Shown here: positions 55,160-64,000 of the stretch, in pieces
Layout of the letters: every line of letters starts with the position of its first letter
How positions within the stretch are numbered: position 1 is the first letter of the stretch
DNA from: Methylobacterium terrae
GTDB lineage: Bacteria > Pseudomonadota > Alphaproteobacteria > Rhizobiales > Beijerinckiaceae
DNA: 64,000 bases
Assembly (NCBI RefSeq): GCF_003173755.1
Contig: NZ_CP029553.1
Span: forward strand, 25,001 to 89,000
Direction of reading: 5' to 3'
Notes under the pieces: generated by a model
Told to the model about the DNA's origin: nothing
The model's database searches: none
Seen by the model: the letters and a program-made list of their open reading frames with translations, nothing else
Translations under genes and position numbers: made by a program

Positions 55160-56400
55160 TCACACCGCCCGCGCCAGCGGCCTCGCTTGCTCCCCCCGGC
55201 CCGACACGTCGCGATAGACCCGCTCCAGCCCGTCGAGGTGCCGGTCCATGGTCAGCGGGTCGGCCCAGAACAGGTCGTAGGCGGCCCGCCCCATCCGCAA
55301 CGCCGTGGCGTCGTTGGCGAGATGCGCCATGGCGTCGGCCAGCGAGCGGGGATCATTGGAGCGGAACCACAATCCGCTCTCGCCGTGGCGCACCGCCTCG
55401 CGCCCGGCGCAGACGTCGCTCACGATCACCGGGGTGCCGAGGGCGAGGGATTCGAGCACCGTGAGGGGCTGGCCCTCGTACCAGACGGAGGGGAAAACCA
55501 GGGCACGGGCGGCCCGCAGCACCGCCTTCACCTGGTCCGGGCTCTGCCACCCGAGGAAGGATGCCTCGGGGAACCGGGATTCCAGCTCGGCTCGCATCGG
55601 CCCGTCGCCGGCGAAGACCGCCCGCGCCCCGGCGAGGCGCGCGGCCTCCCCGAACACCCCGGCCCCTTCTCGGGCGACAGCCGGCCGACGAAGACGAAGT
55701 CGCCGGGAGGACCGGCGCGGTGGCCGAGCGGCTCGGCATCGACCGGGTTCGGCACGTCGTAGTAGCGCATCCCCGCCGGCAGGTGGGGCGCCAAAGCCTC
55801 GCGCTGCAGCCGGCTGATGGTGATCATCGCGTAGATGCCCTCGACGAGGCCGGTGCGGCGCATCAGGGCGTGGCGGGCAACCCGCATCAGCTTGCGCGGA
55901 TAGGTGCGCGAATCGCAGTTGTGGGTCAGGCAGGCCGGCCCGTTCGGCACCCGGTGGCAGGCCGCGGCGACCGGGTAGTCGTAGAAGCCGCCATTCGGGC
56001 AGGCGAGGTAGTATTCGTGCGCGGTGTAGGCCACCGGCGCGGGGCTCGCCCGCAGCACCGGGCCGATCGCGGGCGACAGGGCCTTGGCCCAGGCATGGAC
56101 GTGCACCACGGTGTCGCGCGGGTCGGATTCGGCGATGAGGGCGCTCAGGGCGGCGGCGGCGGGAGCGTTCCACAGCCACTGCACCCCGAAGGCGGCGAGC
56201 GAGCGCGCCCCGGTCACGTCGGTCTGGCCGAGGAGCACGACCCGCACCCCCGCTTCCGCCAGCCGGGGATCGGCCGGGCCGACGGCGGCGAACAGCACGA
56301 CCTCGTGGCCGCGGCGGGCGAGCCCGATCGCGCTCTCGAGCGAGACCTTGGCCTGGCCGCCGTTGATGTAGGCGTGGTCGGCGACGAGGATGACCTTCAT
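55160..56400 (-). pseudogene. GT4-family glycosyltransferase broken by a frameshift
   Basis: Two adjoining frames together encode one glycosyltransferase of about 413 residues. The first (from ATG 56400, ribosome site GGGAATGAG) holds the N-terminal domain (ADHAYINGGQAKVSLES, then FVGRLSPEKG). The second holds the C-terminal domain with AVFAGDGPM, FPSVWYEGQPLTVLESLALG and GREAVRHGESGLW, the nucleotide-sugar-binding part. The switch occurs at about 55665-55675, in a G-rich run (aaggggccgggg on the minus strand), where one base appears missing. If real, the enzyme is lost or phase-variable; a sequencing error in the G-run is possible. It lies upstream of the flippase in the same direction. Confidence 0.82.
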
Positions 56401-56540
56401 GATCTCATTCCCAGCCGCCTCGCGCGGATCGGGCGCCAGGATGGATCCCACCCCTTAGGAAACGCCTAAGCGGCGTGGTGCATCACGACACCTCGCATCG
56501 GCCCTTGCGCCGCGGCCGCGGGCGGGCCATCCGCCTCCGC

Positions 56541-57428
56541 ATGCTCCCCCGCTCCACCTCCCCCGCCTCGGCGGTGCTGCTCGCCGCCCTCGGCATCGGG
56601 CTCCTGTCGCTGATGGACGCCACCATCAAGGGCCTGTCGGAGCGCTACGGCGTCACCGGCATCGCCTTCGCGCGCTACGCCGTCGGCACCCTCGTCATGG
56701 CGATGGTGCTCGCCGCCTTGCGACCCGGATGGCCCTCCGCGGAGACCTGGCGCACCAATGGTCTCAGGGCGGTGCTGGTGGTCGTCACCGCCCTCTGCTT
56801 CTTCCACGGCCTGTCGGTGCTGCCGCTGGCCGAGGCGCTGGCGCTCTCGTTCCTGAGTCCGATCTTCATCGCGCTGTTCGCCGCCCTGCTGCTGCGCGAG
56901 CGGGTGCGGCCGCCGGTCTGGGCCGGGCTGATCGTCGGCTTCGTCGGGGTCGGGATCGTGGTCGCGGGCCAGATCGGGTCCGGCGACGTCGGGGCGGCGG
57001 GCCCGGGGCGCGGCGGGGCTTCCGCCTGGGGCATCGCCGCGATCCTCGCCTCGGCCCTCACCTACGCGCTGTCGATGGTGCTGCTGCGGGCGCGAGCCCG
57101 TCACGACCCGGTGGTCACCATCGTGGCGATCCAGAACGCGGGTCCCGCCGCGATGCTGGCCGCCCCCGCGGCCTGGACCTGGGCCCCGGTGGCGGCGCCG
57201 GACTGGGCGCTCCTCGTCCTCGTCGGCGTGCTCGGGGTCGCCGGGCACCTGGTGCTCAGCCGGGCCTACGCCAAGGCCGAGGCCGCGCGCCTCGCCGCGA
57301 TGGAATACACCGCGCTCCTGTGGGCGATCGGCCTCGGGTACGTCGCCTTCGGCGAGGTACCGGGGATGGCGACGCTGGCGGGGGCGGGGCTGATCCTCGC
57401 CGGATCGGCGCTGGCGGCGCGGCGGTGA
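56541..57428 (+). CDS. EamA/DMT family transporter
   Basis: A 295-residue, ten-helix drug/metabolite transporter of the EamA type. Two repeats are visible, each with a family block: IAFARYAVGTLVMAMVLA in the first half and AYAKAEAARLAAMEYTALLW in the second. The ATG at 56541 gives the usual length; an earlier GTG at 56475 would add 22 polar residues. It probably exports metabolites such as amino acids. It is divergent from the glycosyltransferase and convergent with corA. Confidence 0.88.
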   Translation: MLPRSTSPASAVLLAALGIGLLSLMDATIKGLSERYGVTGIAFARYAVGTLVMAMVLAALRPGWPSAETWRTNGLRAVLVVVTALCFFHGLSVLPLAEALALSFLSPIFIALFAALLLRERVRPPVWAGLIVGFVGVGIVVAGQIGSGDVGAAGPGRGGASAWGIAAILASALTYALSMVLLRARARHDPVVTIVAIQNAGPAAMLAAPAAWTWAPVAAPDWALLVLVGVLGVAGHLVLSRAYAKAEAARLAAMEYTALLWAIGLGYVAFGEVPGMATLAGAGLILAGSALAARR

Positions 57429-57435
57429 GCCGGCG

Positions 57436-58434
57436 TCAGAACCAGCCCCTCAGCTTGAAGTACACGGCCGGGACCAGCGCGCTCGCGGCGATCACCGCGA
57501 GCCCGTAGGGATACCCCCAGGCCCAGTCCAGCTCCGGCATGTGCTTGAAGTTCATGCCGTAGACCGAGGCCATCAGGGTCGGCGGGATCCCGATCACCGA
57601 GACCACGGTCAGCACCCGGAAGGTGTTGTTCTGCTCCATGTTGATGAGGCCGAGGGTGGCGTCGAGCAGGAACTGCACGGTCTCGGAGAGCCGGGTCTCG
57701 AACTCGTCGAGGGAGGTGACGTCGAGGCGCAGGCTCTCGAAGCGGGCCTTCTCCTCGGGCTTCAACCAGCTCTCGGCCTCGCCGGCGACGTAGGGCAGGA
57801 TGCGGCCGAAGCCGAGCAGCGAGGCGCGCAGCTTCGCCAGCGCCTTGCCGCGCCGGCCGATGGCGCGCAGGAGCCGGCGCAGGGCGAGGTCGCGGCGCTT
57901 CGGCGCGGACGCCTCGCGCCGGGCGTTGCCGTTGGCGCTGACGTCGAAGGTGAAGACCCGGGTCGAGAGCGAATCGAGCTCGTCGCTCGTCGTCTCGAGG
58001 GTGTCCGCCATGCGGTCGACCAGTTCCTCGACGAGGGCCAGGAACGTCTCGACGCTGGAGGCTGGCCCGTCGCGCTCGGCCTGGCGCGCCTTGACGGTGT
58101 CGAAGGCGGCGAGCGGCTGGAACCGGATGGTCAAGAGGCGCTCCGGCGTCAGCACGAAGCCCAGCGGGCGCAAGGTCAGGTCGTCGTCGCGGAACGAGAC
58201 CATCGGCGTGCTGAGATAGAAGGCGTCCCGGCGCCGGTTGAGCCGGCGGGAATTCTGCACCTCGCTCAGGGCCGCCCGGGAGGGGACGGCCAGGCCGGTG
58301 ACCGACTCGGCCAAGGCCGTCTCGGCCTCGCTCGGGTCGTCGAGGTCGAGCCAGGTGCCGTGGGCGGGCAGAGGCCGCGCCGCGCAGGCCTGCCCCTCGG
58401 CGACGACGCCATCGGAGCCGTGCAGCGTGATCAT
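57436..58434 (-). CDS. CorA family magnesium/divalent cation transporter
   Basis: The 332-residue product has the CorA layout: a cytoplasmic alpha/beta N-terminal domain, a long coiled region (about 130-265), then two C-terminal helices. The first helix ends in the signature YGMNF (GMN) and is followed by KHMPEL, and the second ends the chain. This identifies a magnesium-type channel of the CorA/ZntB group. The MPEL sequence favours magnesium over zinc export, although this is not decisive. It ends seven bases after the convergent EamA gene. Confidence 0.93.
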   Translation of the reverse strand: MITLHGSDGVVAEGQACAARPLPAHGTWLDLDDPSEAETALAESVTGLAVPSRAALSEVQNSRRLNRRRDAFYLSTPMVSFRDDDLTLRPLGFVLTPERLLTIRFQPLAAFDTVKARQAERDGPASSVETFLALVEELVDRMADTLETTSDELDSLSTRVFTFDVSANGNARREASAPKRRDLALRRLLRAIGRRGKALAKLRASLLGFGRILPYVAGEAESWLKPEEKARFESLRLDVTSLDEFETRLSETVQFLLDATLGLINMEQNNTFRVLTVVSVIGIPPTLMASVYGMNFKHMPELDWAWGYPYGLAVIAASALVPAVYFKLRGWF

Positions 58435-58500
58435 GATCGGGCCCCCTCGACCCTGGCTGGTTCGCGCTGGATTGTTTCCCGCGGGCCACAGGCCAGCGCC

Positions 58501-58529
58501 TTGACTCGTCCGCGGAGCCCGATTATCTC
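58501..58529 (+). promoter_or_regulatory. Probable groESL promoter
   Basis: A -35-like TTGACT (58501-58506) and a -10-like TATCTC (58524-58529) are separated by 17 bases, directly upstream of the CIRCE operator. The position relative to CIRCE fits a HrcA-repressed vegetative promoter. Confidence 0.55.
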
Positions 58530-58539
58530 CTCGCCAGCC

Positions 58540-58566
58540 TTAGCACTCACCTCAAGAGAGTGCTAA
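58540..58566. promoter_or_regulatory. CIRCE element (HrcA operator)
   Basis: A perfect consensus: TTAGCACTC at 58540-58548, nine bases, then GAGTGCTAA at 58558-58566. It is bound by the repressor HrcA (not in this window), so the groESL operon is controlled by heat through HrcA. It sits 72 bases ahead of the groES start. Confidence 0.97.
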
Positions 58567-58637
58567 TGCCCGGGTTGGAAGGCGGCTTCGGCGCCAGCAC
58601 CAACCGCAATGCGTTCTGCGAAGCAAGAGGGCAGCAC

Positions 58638-58925
58638 ATGCAATTCCGTCCGCTGCACGACCGTGTCGTCGTCCGTCGCATCGAGAGCGAGGAGAAGACC
58701 AAGGGCGGCATCATCATCCCGGACACCGCCAAGGAGAAGCCGCAAGAGGGCGAGATCGTCGCCGTCGGCCCCGGCGCCCGCGACGAGTCCGGCAAGCTGA
58801 ACCCGCTCGACGTGAAGGCCGGCGACCGCGTCCTGTTCGGCAAGTGGTCGGGCACTGAGGTCAAGATCGACGGCAAGGACCTCCTCATCATGAAGGAGTC
58901 CGACATCATGGGCGTGCTGGCGTAG
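58638..58925 (+). CDS. groES: Co-chaperonin GroES
   Basis: A 95-residue GroES of normal length. It has the N-terminal block [12 protein letters not shown], the mobile loop around [20 protein letters not shown], and the C-terminal block [14 protein letters not shown]. It caps the GroEL ring during protein folding. The ATG at 58638 is preceded by a purine-rich ribosome site (AAGAGGG). It is the first gene of the operon under CIRCE control and lies 107 bases ahead of groEL. Confidence 0.98.
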   Translation: MQFRPLHDRVVVRRIESEEKTKGGIIIPDTAKEKPQEGEIVAVGPGARDESGKLNPLDVKAGDRVLFGKWSGTEVKIDGKDLLIMKESDIMGVLA

Positions 58926-59023
58926 ACCGCCACACCCTGATCGCCCTGCAAGCCTGACGGCGGCGCCCCTTCCCGGGAGCTGACGCCTGACGGCTTTTCC
59001 CTGCAACACCGATCTTAAAGTGA

Positions 59024-60673
<1,650 letters not shown>

Positions 60674-60703
60674 GTCCAGCCACCCGGTCCTGAGAGACGG
60701 GAA

Positions 60704-60729
60704 GGGGTCGCCGCGAGGCGGCCCCTTTT
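60704..60729 (+). terminator. Rho-independent terminator of groESL
   Basis: A nine-base stem (ggggtcgcc with ggcggcccc, one G-T pair) and a four-base loop are followed by TTTT at 60726-60729. It lies 30 bases behind the groEL stop. Confidence 0.9.
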
Positions 60730-60751
60730 CCGTTGGGGCCCTTGCTCATCC

Positions 60752-60780
60752 TTGTTTTGTACGTCCGGCCGACGTACATT
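60752..60780 (+). promoter_or_regulatory. Toxin-antitoxin promoter with embedded operator
   Basis: The -35-like TTGTTT (60752-60757) and -10-like TACATT (60775-60780) are 17 bases apart. A perfect palindrome TGTACGTC-N5-GACGTACA (60758-60778) fills the spacer and overlaps the -10 box. It lies 20 bases upstream of the antitoxin start and is the likely site of autoregulation by the antitoxin-toxin complex. Confidence 0.7.
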
Positions 60781-60799
60781 TTCGAAAGAGGAGGCAGCC

Positions 60800-61099
60800 A
60801 TGACGAATGCTGCGCGCAAGGCGGCCCAGGTATCGCGCGACGAGCGACTGGGCTTCCGGATCGACGAGGAGACCAAGGCGCTCATCGAGCGCGCGGCTCA
60901 ACTCGAGCGTCGGAAAGTGACGGATTTCTGCCTGACCGCCCTCGCGGAGGCGGCCCGCCGCACCATCGCAGAGCACGAGATCCTCGTTCTGTCGGATTGT
61001 GATCGCACCGTCTTCTTCGACACGCTGATCAATCCGCCTCGTGCGAACGAGAAGCTGCGGGCAGCCTTAGCCGAGCACGCGCGCCGCGTGGCACGGTGA
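60800..61099 (+). CDS. DUF1778 antitoxin (type II, ribbon-helix-helix)
   Basis: The 99-residue product has an N-terminal ribbon-helix-helix DNA-binding domain (ERLGFRIDEETKALIERAAQ, residues 17-36, then KVTDFCLTALAEAA), followed by the C-terminal toxin-binding region (LVLSDCDRTVFFDTLINPP), the hallmark of the DUF1778 family of TacA-like antitoxins. The ATG at 60800 has a GAGGAGG ribosome site. The gene is followed after nine bases by the GNAT toxin. It is expected to repress its own promoter through the palindrome at 60758-60778. Confidence 0.93.
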   Translation: MTNAARKAAQVSRDERLGFRIDEETKALIERAAQLERRKVTDFCLTALAEAARRTIAEHEILVLSDCDRTVFFDTLINPPRANEKLRAALAEHARRVAR

Positions 61100-61108
61100 C
61101 GGTGAGAC

Positions 61109-61621
61109 ATGTCGCTGCCGGATCTGCTCGTCGTTCCGCTCGATGACGGGCACGACCGCGCCGCCTTCTCGTCAGGCGTCGAGAGTCTCGACCGCTATCT
61201 CCACACGCAGGCCCGACAGGATCTCCGCCGCAAGGCGAACGCGGTTTTCATTCTCAGCGCCTGCGACACGCCGAGCCGCATCCTGGGCTACTACACGCTT
61301 TGCGCCCTGGCGGTGTCGCAGGGCGACGTTCCTGCCGCTGCTCGCAGACACGTCCCGCGCTATCCGCAGGTCAGCGCGACGCTGATCGGTCGTCTGGCCG
61401 TCGCTCGCGAGATGCAGGGACGAAAGCTCGGCTCCATTCTGCTCGCGGACGCGCTCCGCCGGGCCTTCGAGAGCGCCGGGACAGTGGGCTCGTCGATGGT
61501 CGTGGTCGACGCGCTGAACGAAGCCGTGGCGGTCTTCTACGAAACCTTCGGCTTCGTACGACTTCCTGACTCGCTCAAGTTGATCCTGCCGATGGTTCAA
61601 GCTGGCGAGGCCGCGCCCTGA
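61109..61621 (+). CDS. GNAT family toxin (TacT-like tRNA acetyltransferase)
   Basis: A 170-residue GCN5-related acetyltransferase. The acetyl-CoA loop is QGRKLG at 103-108, and the catalytic tyrosine is Y144 in FYETFGF. The N-terminal part (residues 18-33) carries the family start FSSGVESLDRYL typical of TacT toxins. In characterised members the toxin acetylates the amino group of aminoacyl-tRNA and blocks translation; the antitoxin is the DUF1778 protein encoded nine bases upstream. All visible catalytic features are intact, so it is probably active. Confidence 0.93.
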   Translation: MSLPDLLVVPLDDGHDRAAFSSGVESLDRYLHTQARQDLRRKANAVFILSACDTPSRILGYYTLCALAVSQGDVPAAARRHVPRYPQVSATLIGRLAVAREMQGRKLGSILLADALRRAFESAGTVGSSMVVVDALNEAVAVFYETFGFVRLPDSLKLILPMVQAGEAAP

Positions 61622-61701
61622 CAACCGACGCCTTGCAGGGGTCGGCGGTCAAGCCGATGGCTGGCAGGCATAAGGCCTTCTCGCGGTTACGGGATTGAAA
61701 G

Positions 61702-62481
61702 CTATCCCGGACTCGCCGCCGACCCGGCCAGCAACCCGCCATCCAGGTTGAGCTCCGCCCCCGTCATGTAGGCAGCCTCGTCCGAGGCGAGCATCGCCGC
61801 CACCGCCGCGACCTCCTCCGGCGTCCCGAACCGCTTGAGCGGCGTGTCCGCCACCAGGGCCGTCATCCGCGCCTCGCGCTCGGTCCCCTCTCCCAGCATC
61901 GGCTCCCAGATCGGCGTCAGGATCGCCGCCGGGTGGATCGAGTTGCAGCGGATCGCCCAGCCCCGCTGTGCGCAGTAGAGGGCCACACTCTTGGTGTGGT
62001 TGCGGATCGCGGCCTTGGACGAGGCGTAGGCCGCCGCGGCCGGGATCCCGACGAGGCCGGAGCGCGACGAGACGTTGATGATCGAACCTGTACCGCGCGC
62101 CTTCATCGCGCGGATCGCGTAGCGGCAGCCGAGGAAGGTGCCGTCGAGGTTGACGCGGTGGACCGCCCGCCAATCCTCCAGGCTCGCATGCTCGGGATCG
62201 TGGGCCACCGGTCCGGTCTCGAAGCCGGTGATGCCGGCATTGTTGACGACCACGTCCGGGGCCGGAACGATGTCCTCCAGGTGCAGCCAGTCCTCCTCCC
62301 GGGCGACGTCGAGCTGGATGAACCGGCCGCCGATCTCCGCGGCCGTCGCCGCACTCCCGGCTTCATCGCGATCCGTGACGATCACGTCGCCGCCCTCCTG
62401 CCGAAAGCGAGCCGCGATGGCTCGCCCGATGCCGCGGGCGGCGCCGGTGACGAGGCAGGTCTTAGCCGTCAGGCGCTGCAT
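61702..62481 (-). CDS. SDR family oxidoreductase
   Basis: A 259-residue classical short-chain dehydrogenase. The cofactor motif is TGAARGIG near residue 12, NNAG near 81, and the catalytic Ser and YASSK (Tyr-x-x-x-Lys) lie around 137-155. The C-terminal block [13 protein letters not shown] follows. An Asp after the second strand (VTDRDEAG) suggests NAD preference. The ATG at 62481 has a GAGGCG ribosome site and was preferred to an upstream start. The substrate is unknown; the protein resembles glucose/3-beta-hydroxysteroid dehydrogenase-type members. Confidence 0.92.
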   Translation of the reverse strand: MQRLTAKTCLVTGAARGIGRAIAARFRQEGGDVIVTDRDEAGSAATAAEIGGRFIQLDVAREEDWLHLEDIVPAPDVVVNNAGITGFETGPVAHDPEHASLEDWRAVHRVNLDGTFLGCRYAIRAMKARGTGSIINVSSRSGLVGIPAAAAYASSKAAIRNHTKSVALYCAQRGWAIRCNSIHPAAILTPIWEPMLGEGTEREARMTALVADTPLKRFGTPEEVAAVAAMLASDEAAYMTGAELNLDGGLLAGSAASPG

Positions 62482-62550
62482 GGTCGCCTCGCAGATGGGA
62501 TTCGGAACGGCATGACCCCGAGGCATGGATGGTCCGACGGCCAACGCGCC

Positions 62551-63093
62551 TCACCCGAGGTCCAGCATCCCCTGTCGCCCGCCGAGCGTCACGCCCTCGT
62601 GCGCCAGGAGCCACTGCTTGCGGTGGAGCCCGCCGCCATACCCGGTGAGGCTGTCGTTCGCCCCGATCACCCGGTGGCACGGCACCACGAGGCCGACCGG
62701 GTTGGCGCCGTTGGCGAGCCCCACCGCCCGCACGGCCTTAGTCCGGCCGAGGCGCTGCGCGAGGGCGCCGTAGCTCAGGGTGGTGCCGGCCGGGATGGCC
62801 CGGAGCGCCGCCCAGACCGCGCGCTGGAACACGGTGCCGCTGGTGCGGACCGTGAGCCCGTCGATCGCCCGCAGGTCGCCGGCGAAATAGGCCGCGATCG
62901 GCTCGGCGAGCGCGGGCGGCAAGGCGGCGTCGCGCATGGAGAAGGCGATGCCGTAATGCAGCCGCAGCAGGCGCCGCATCCGCGCCTCGTGGTCCGACCA
63001 GTCGAGGGCGCGCAGGGCGGCGTCCTCGTCGAAGACCAGGAGCATCGTGCCGATCGGGGTCGGCAGGGTGCCGAGGAGGAAGGATTCGGGCAT
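62551..63093 (-). CDS. ogt: Methylated-DNA-protein-cysteine S-methyltransferase
   Basis: A 180-residue O6-alkylguanine-DNA alkyltransferase. The C-terminal domain has the DNA-binding helix (VGLANGANPVGLVVPCHRVI), with the acceptor cysteine C139 in PCHRV, and the GGLHRKQWLLAHE block. The N-terminal RNase-H-like domain is present. It repairs O6-methylguanine by self-alkylation. It has no Ada regulatory domain, so it is an Ogt-type enzyme. It is followed by hemH in the same direction, 61 bases away. Confidence 0.94.
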   Translation of the reverse strand: MPESFLLGTLPTPIGTMLLVFDEDAALRALDWSDHEARMRRLLRLHYGIAFSMRDAALPPALAEPIAAYFAGDLRAIDGLTVRTSGTVFQRAVWAALRAIPAGTTLSYGALAQRLGRTKAVRAVGLANGANPVGLVVPCHRVIGANDSLTGYGGGLHRKQWLLAHEGVTLGGRQGMLDLG

Positions 63094-63154
63094 GATGCCC
63101 GATCCTATCCCGGACGCCGGCCCGCCGCGACGGGCGCGGCGACCGGTCCACCGC

Positions 63155-64000
63155 TCAGTCGACCCAGCCCTTCAGCTCGCGGGCGACGACGTGCTCGATC
63201 ACCCGCATGCCCTCCGGGCCGTCGTTGAGGCAGGGCAGGTAGGCGAAGTGCGTGCCGCCGCCATCCTCGAAGTAGTGCCGGTTCTCGCCGTCGAGCTCCT
63301 CGAGGGTCTCGAGGCAGTCGGCGGTGAAGCCCGGCGCCACGATGGCGAGGCGCTTCACGCCCTGCGCCGCCAGCTCCTTGACGGTCTCGTCGGTATAGGG
63401 CTTCAGCCATTCCTCGTTGCCGAAGCGCGACTGGAAGGTCGTGCGCATCCGCTCGGGCGAGTAGCCGAGCGCCTCGCGGATCAGCCGGCCGGTCTTCACG
63501 CACTGGCAGTGGTAGGGATCGCCCTTCATCAGGTACGATTTCGGCACGCCGTGGAACGAGGTCAGGATGACCTCGGGCTCGAAGTCGAGGGCGGCGAGGT
63601 CGCGGCGGATCGCGCTCGCCACCGCCTCGATGTAGACCGGGTCGTCGTGGTAGGGCGGCGAGACCCGCACGGTCGGCTGCCAGCGCATCTTCATCAAGGC
63701 GCGGAAGGCCTGGTCGCAGGCGGTGGCCGAGGTCGCGGCGGCGTATTGCGGATAGAGCGGCACCAGGAGGATGCGGTCGCAGCCCTGGTCGAGGAGCGCC
63801 TGGATGCGCTGGTCGACCTCGGGCTTGCCGTAGCGCATCGCCCAGTCGACCACGACGCGGTCCCCCATCGCCGCCTGCAGCTTCTCGGCCTGGCCGCGGG
63901 TGATGGTCTTGAGCGGGCCCTCGTCGCGCTCGTTGTTCCAGACCGACGCGTAGTCGCGCCCCTTCGGGCCGGGGCGCTTGGTCAGGATGACGAGGTTGAG
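63155..64000 (-). CDS. hemH: Ferrochelatase (5' end beyond window)
   Basis: The open frame continues past the right edge, so only the C-terminal 281 residues are seen. The ferrochelatase signatures are present: PLYPQYAAATSATA, the SFHGVPKSYLMKGDPYHC region with the catalytic His, FQSRFGNEEWLKPYT and the PGFTADCLETLEEL block with the catalytic Glu. The enzyme inserts iron into protoporphyrin IX as the last step of heme synthesis. The two Cys residues in HCQC are typical of proteobacterial versions. The window ends at codon 1 of the visible part; the true start is outside. Confidence 0.96.
   Translation of the reverse strand, partial: LNLVILTKRPGPKGRDYASVWNNERDEGPLKTITRGQAEKLQAAMGDRVVVDWAMRYGKPEVDQRIQALLDQGCDRILLVPLYPQYAAATSATACDQAFRALMKMRWQPTVRVSPPYHDDPVYIEAVASAIRRDLAALDFEPEVILTSFHGVPKSYLMKGDPYHCQCVKTGRLIREALGYSPERMRTTFQSRFGNEEWLKPYTDETVKELAAQGVKRLAIVAPGFTADCLETLEELDGENRHYFEDGGGTHFAYLPCLNDGPEGMRVIEHVVARELKGWVD

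Overview
The window is a GC-rich alphaproteobacterial chromosome segment. The gene set points to a Methylobacterium-like member of the Rhizobiales: a BcsS/BcsN-type cellulose operon, CIRCE-controlled groESL, a bacterial CDC48-type AAA ATPase, an actinobacterial-like inositol-phosphate synthase, many membrane and envelope genes, and GC-rich palindromic intergenic repeats. This assignment is inferred from protein content; no rRNA gene is present. Coding is mostly by housekeeping and accessory genes in short operons, often with ATGA or GTGA stop-start overlaps.

Layout. 1-9.0 kb: a minus-strand cellulose operon read bcsS-bcsA-bcsB-bcsZ-TPR gene-bcsN (bcsN cut by the window edge). 9.5-12.8 kb: a PAS/PAS/PAS hybrid histidine kinase with REC and Hpt domains, divergent from a PilZ protein. 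13.4-19.4 kb: a GT21-type glycosyltransferase, an S9 oligopeptidase, an L,D-transpeptidase, inositol-phosphate synthase and a MaoC hydratase. 19.5-22 kb: an AT-rich islet with one unrecognised 659-residue membrane protein. 22.2-28.0 kb: DUF4345 and DUF2147 proteins, a zinc dehydrogenase, and a FUSC/DUF1656/HlyD efflux operon. 28.0-28.5 kb: tRNA-Leu(CAA) followed by a decayed serine-recombinase tail. 28.6-38.6 kb: a DsbA-like protein, a divergent HxlR/NAD(P)-binding pair, a five-gene minus-strand run (RNA ligase-like, PAP2, enoyl-CoA hydratase, threonine dehydratase, prolyl-tRNA deacylase), an AlgX-like protein, glutathionyl-hydroquinone reductase, a SOUL/NAD-binding pair and PhoH. 38.9-47.0 kb: UvrD-like helicase, thioesterase, D-lactate/glycolate dehydrogenase, a second L,D-transpeptidase and CDC48. 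47.3-52.4 kb: tyrosinase plus DUF2182 operon, phosphoesterase, VOC protein and an orphan glcE. 52.9-53.6 kb: a second AT-rich islet with a small membrane protein. 53.6-58.4 kb: a flippase, a frameshifted GT4 glycosyltransferase, an EamA transporter and CorA. 58.5-60.7 kb: CIRCE-groES-groEL-terminator. 60.8-61.6 kb: a DUF1778/GNAT toxin-antitoxin pair. 61.7-64 kb: an SDR, an O6-alkylguanine methyltransferase and a 5'-truncated hemH.

How the parts work together. The cellulose operon, the PilZ protein and the multi-sensor kinase form a plausible surface-attachment region. The BcsA PilZ domain keeps its arginine motif but has lost the second c-di-GMP motif. The operon has no BcsC-type porin, and BcsS looks like an outer-membrane barrel. 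The clearest less-described candidates are the BcsS/BcsN export question, the two AT-rich orphan membrane genes, the tyrosinase-DUF2182 pair, and several repeat structures (four tandem start codons in front of the kinase, an inverted copy of a gene 3' end, and palindromic repeat families). No CRISPR array, intact prophage or intact insertion sequence was seen.
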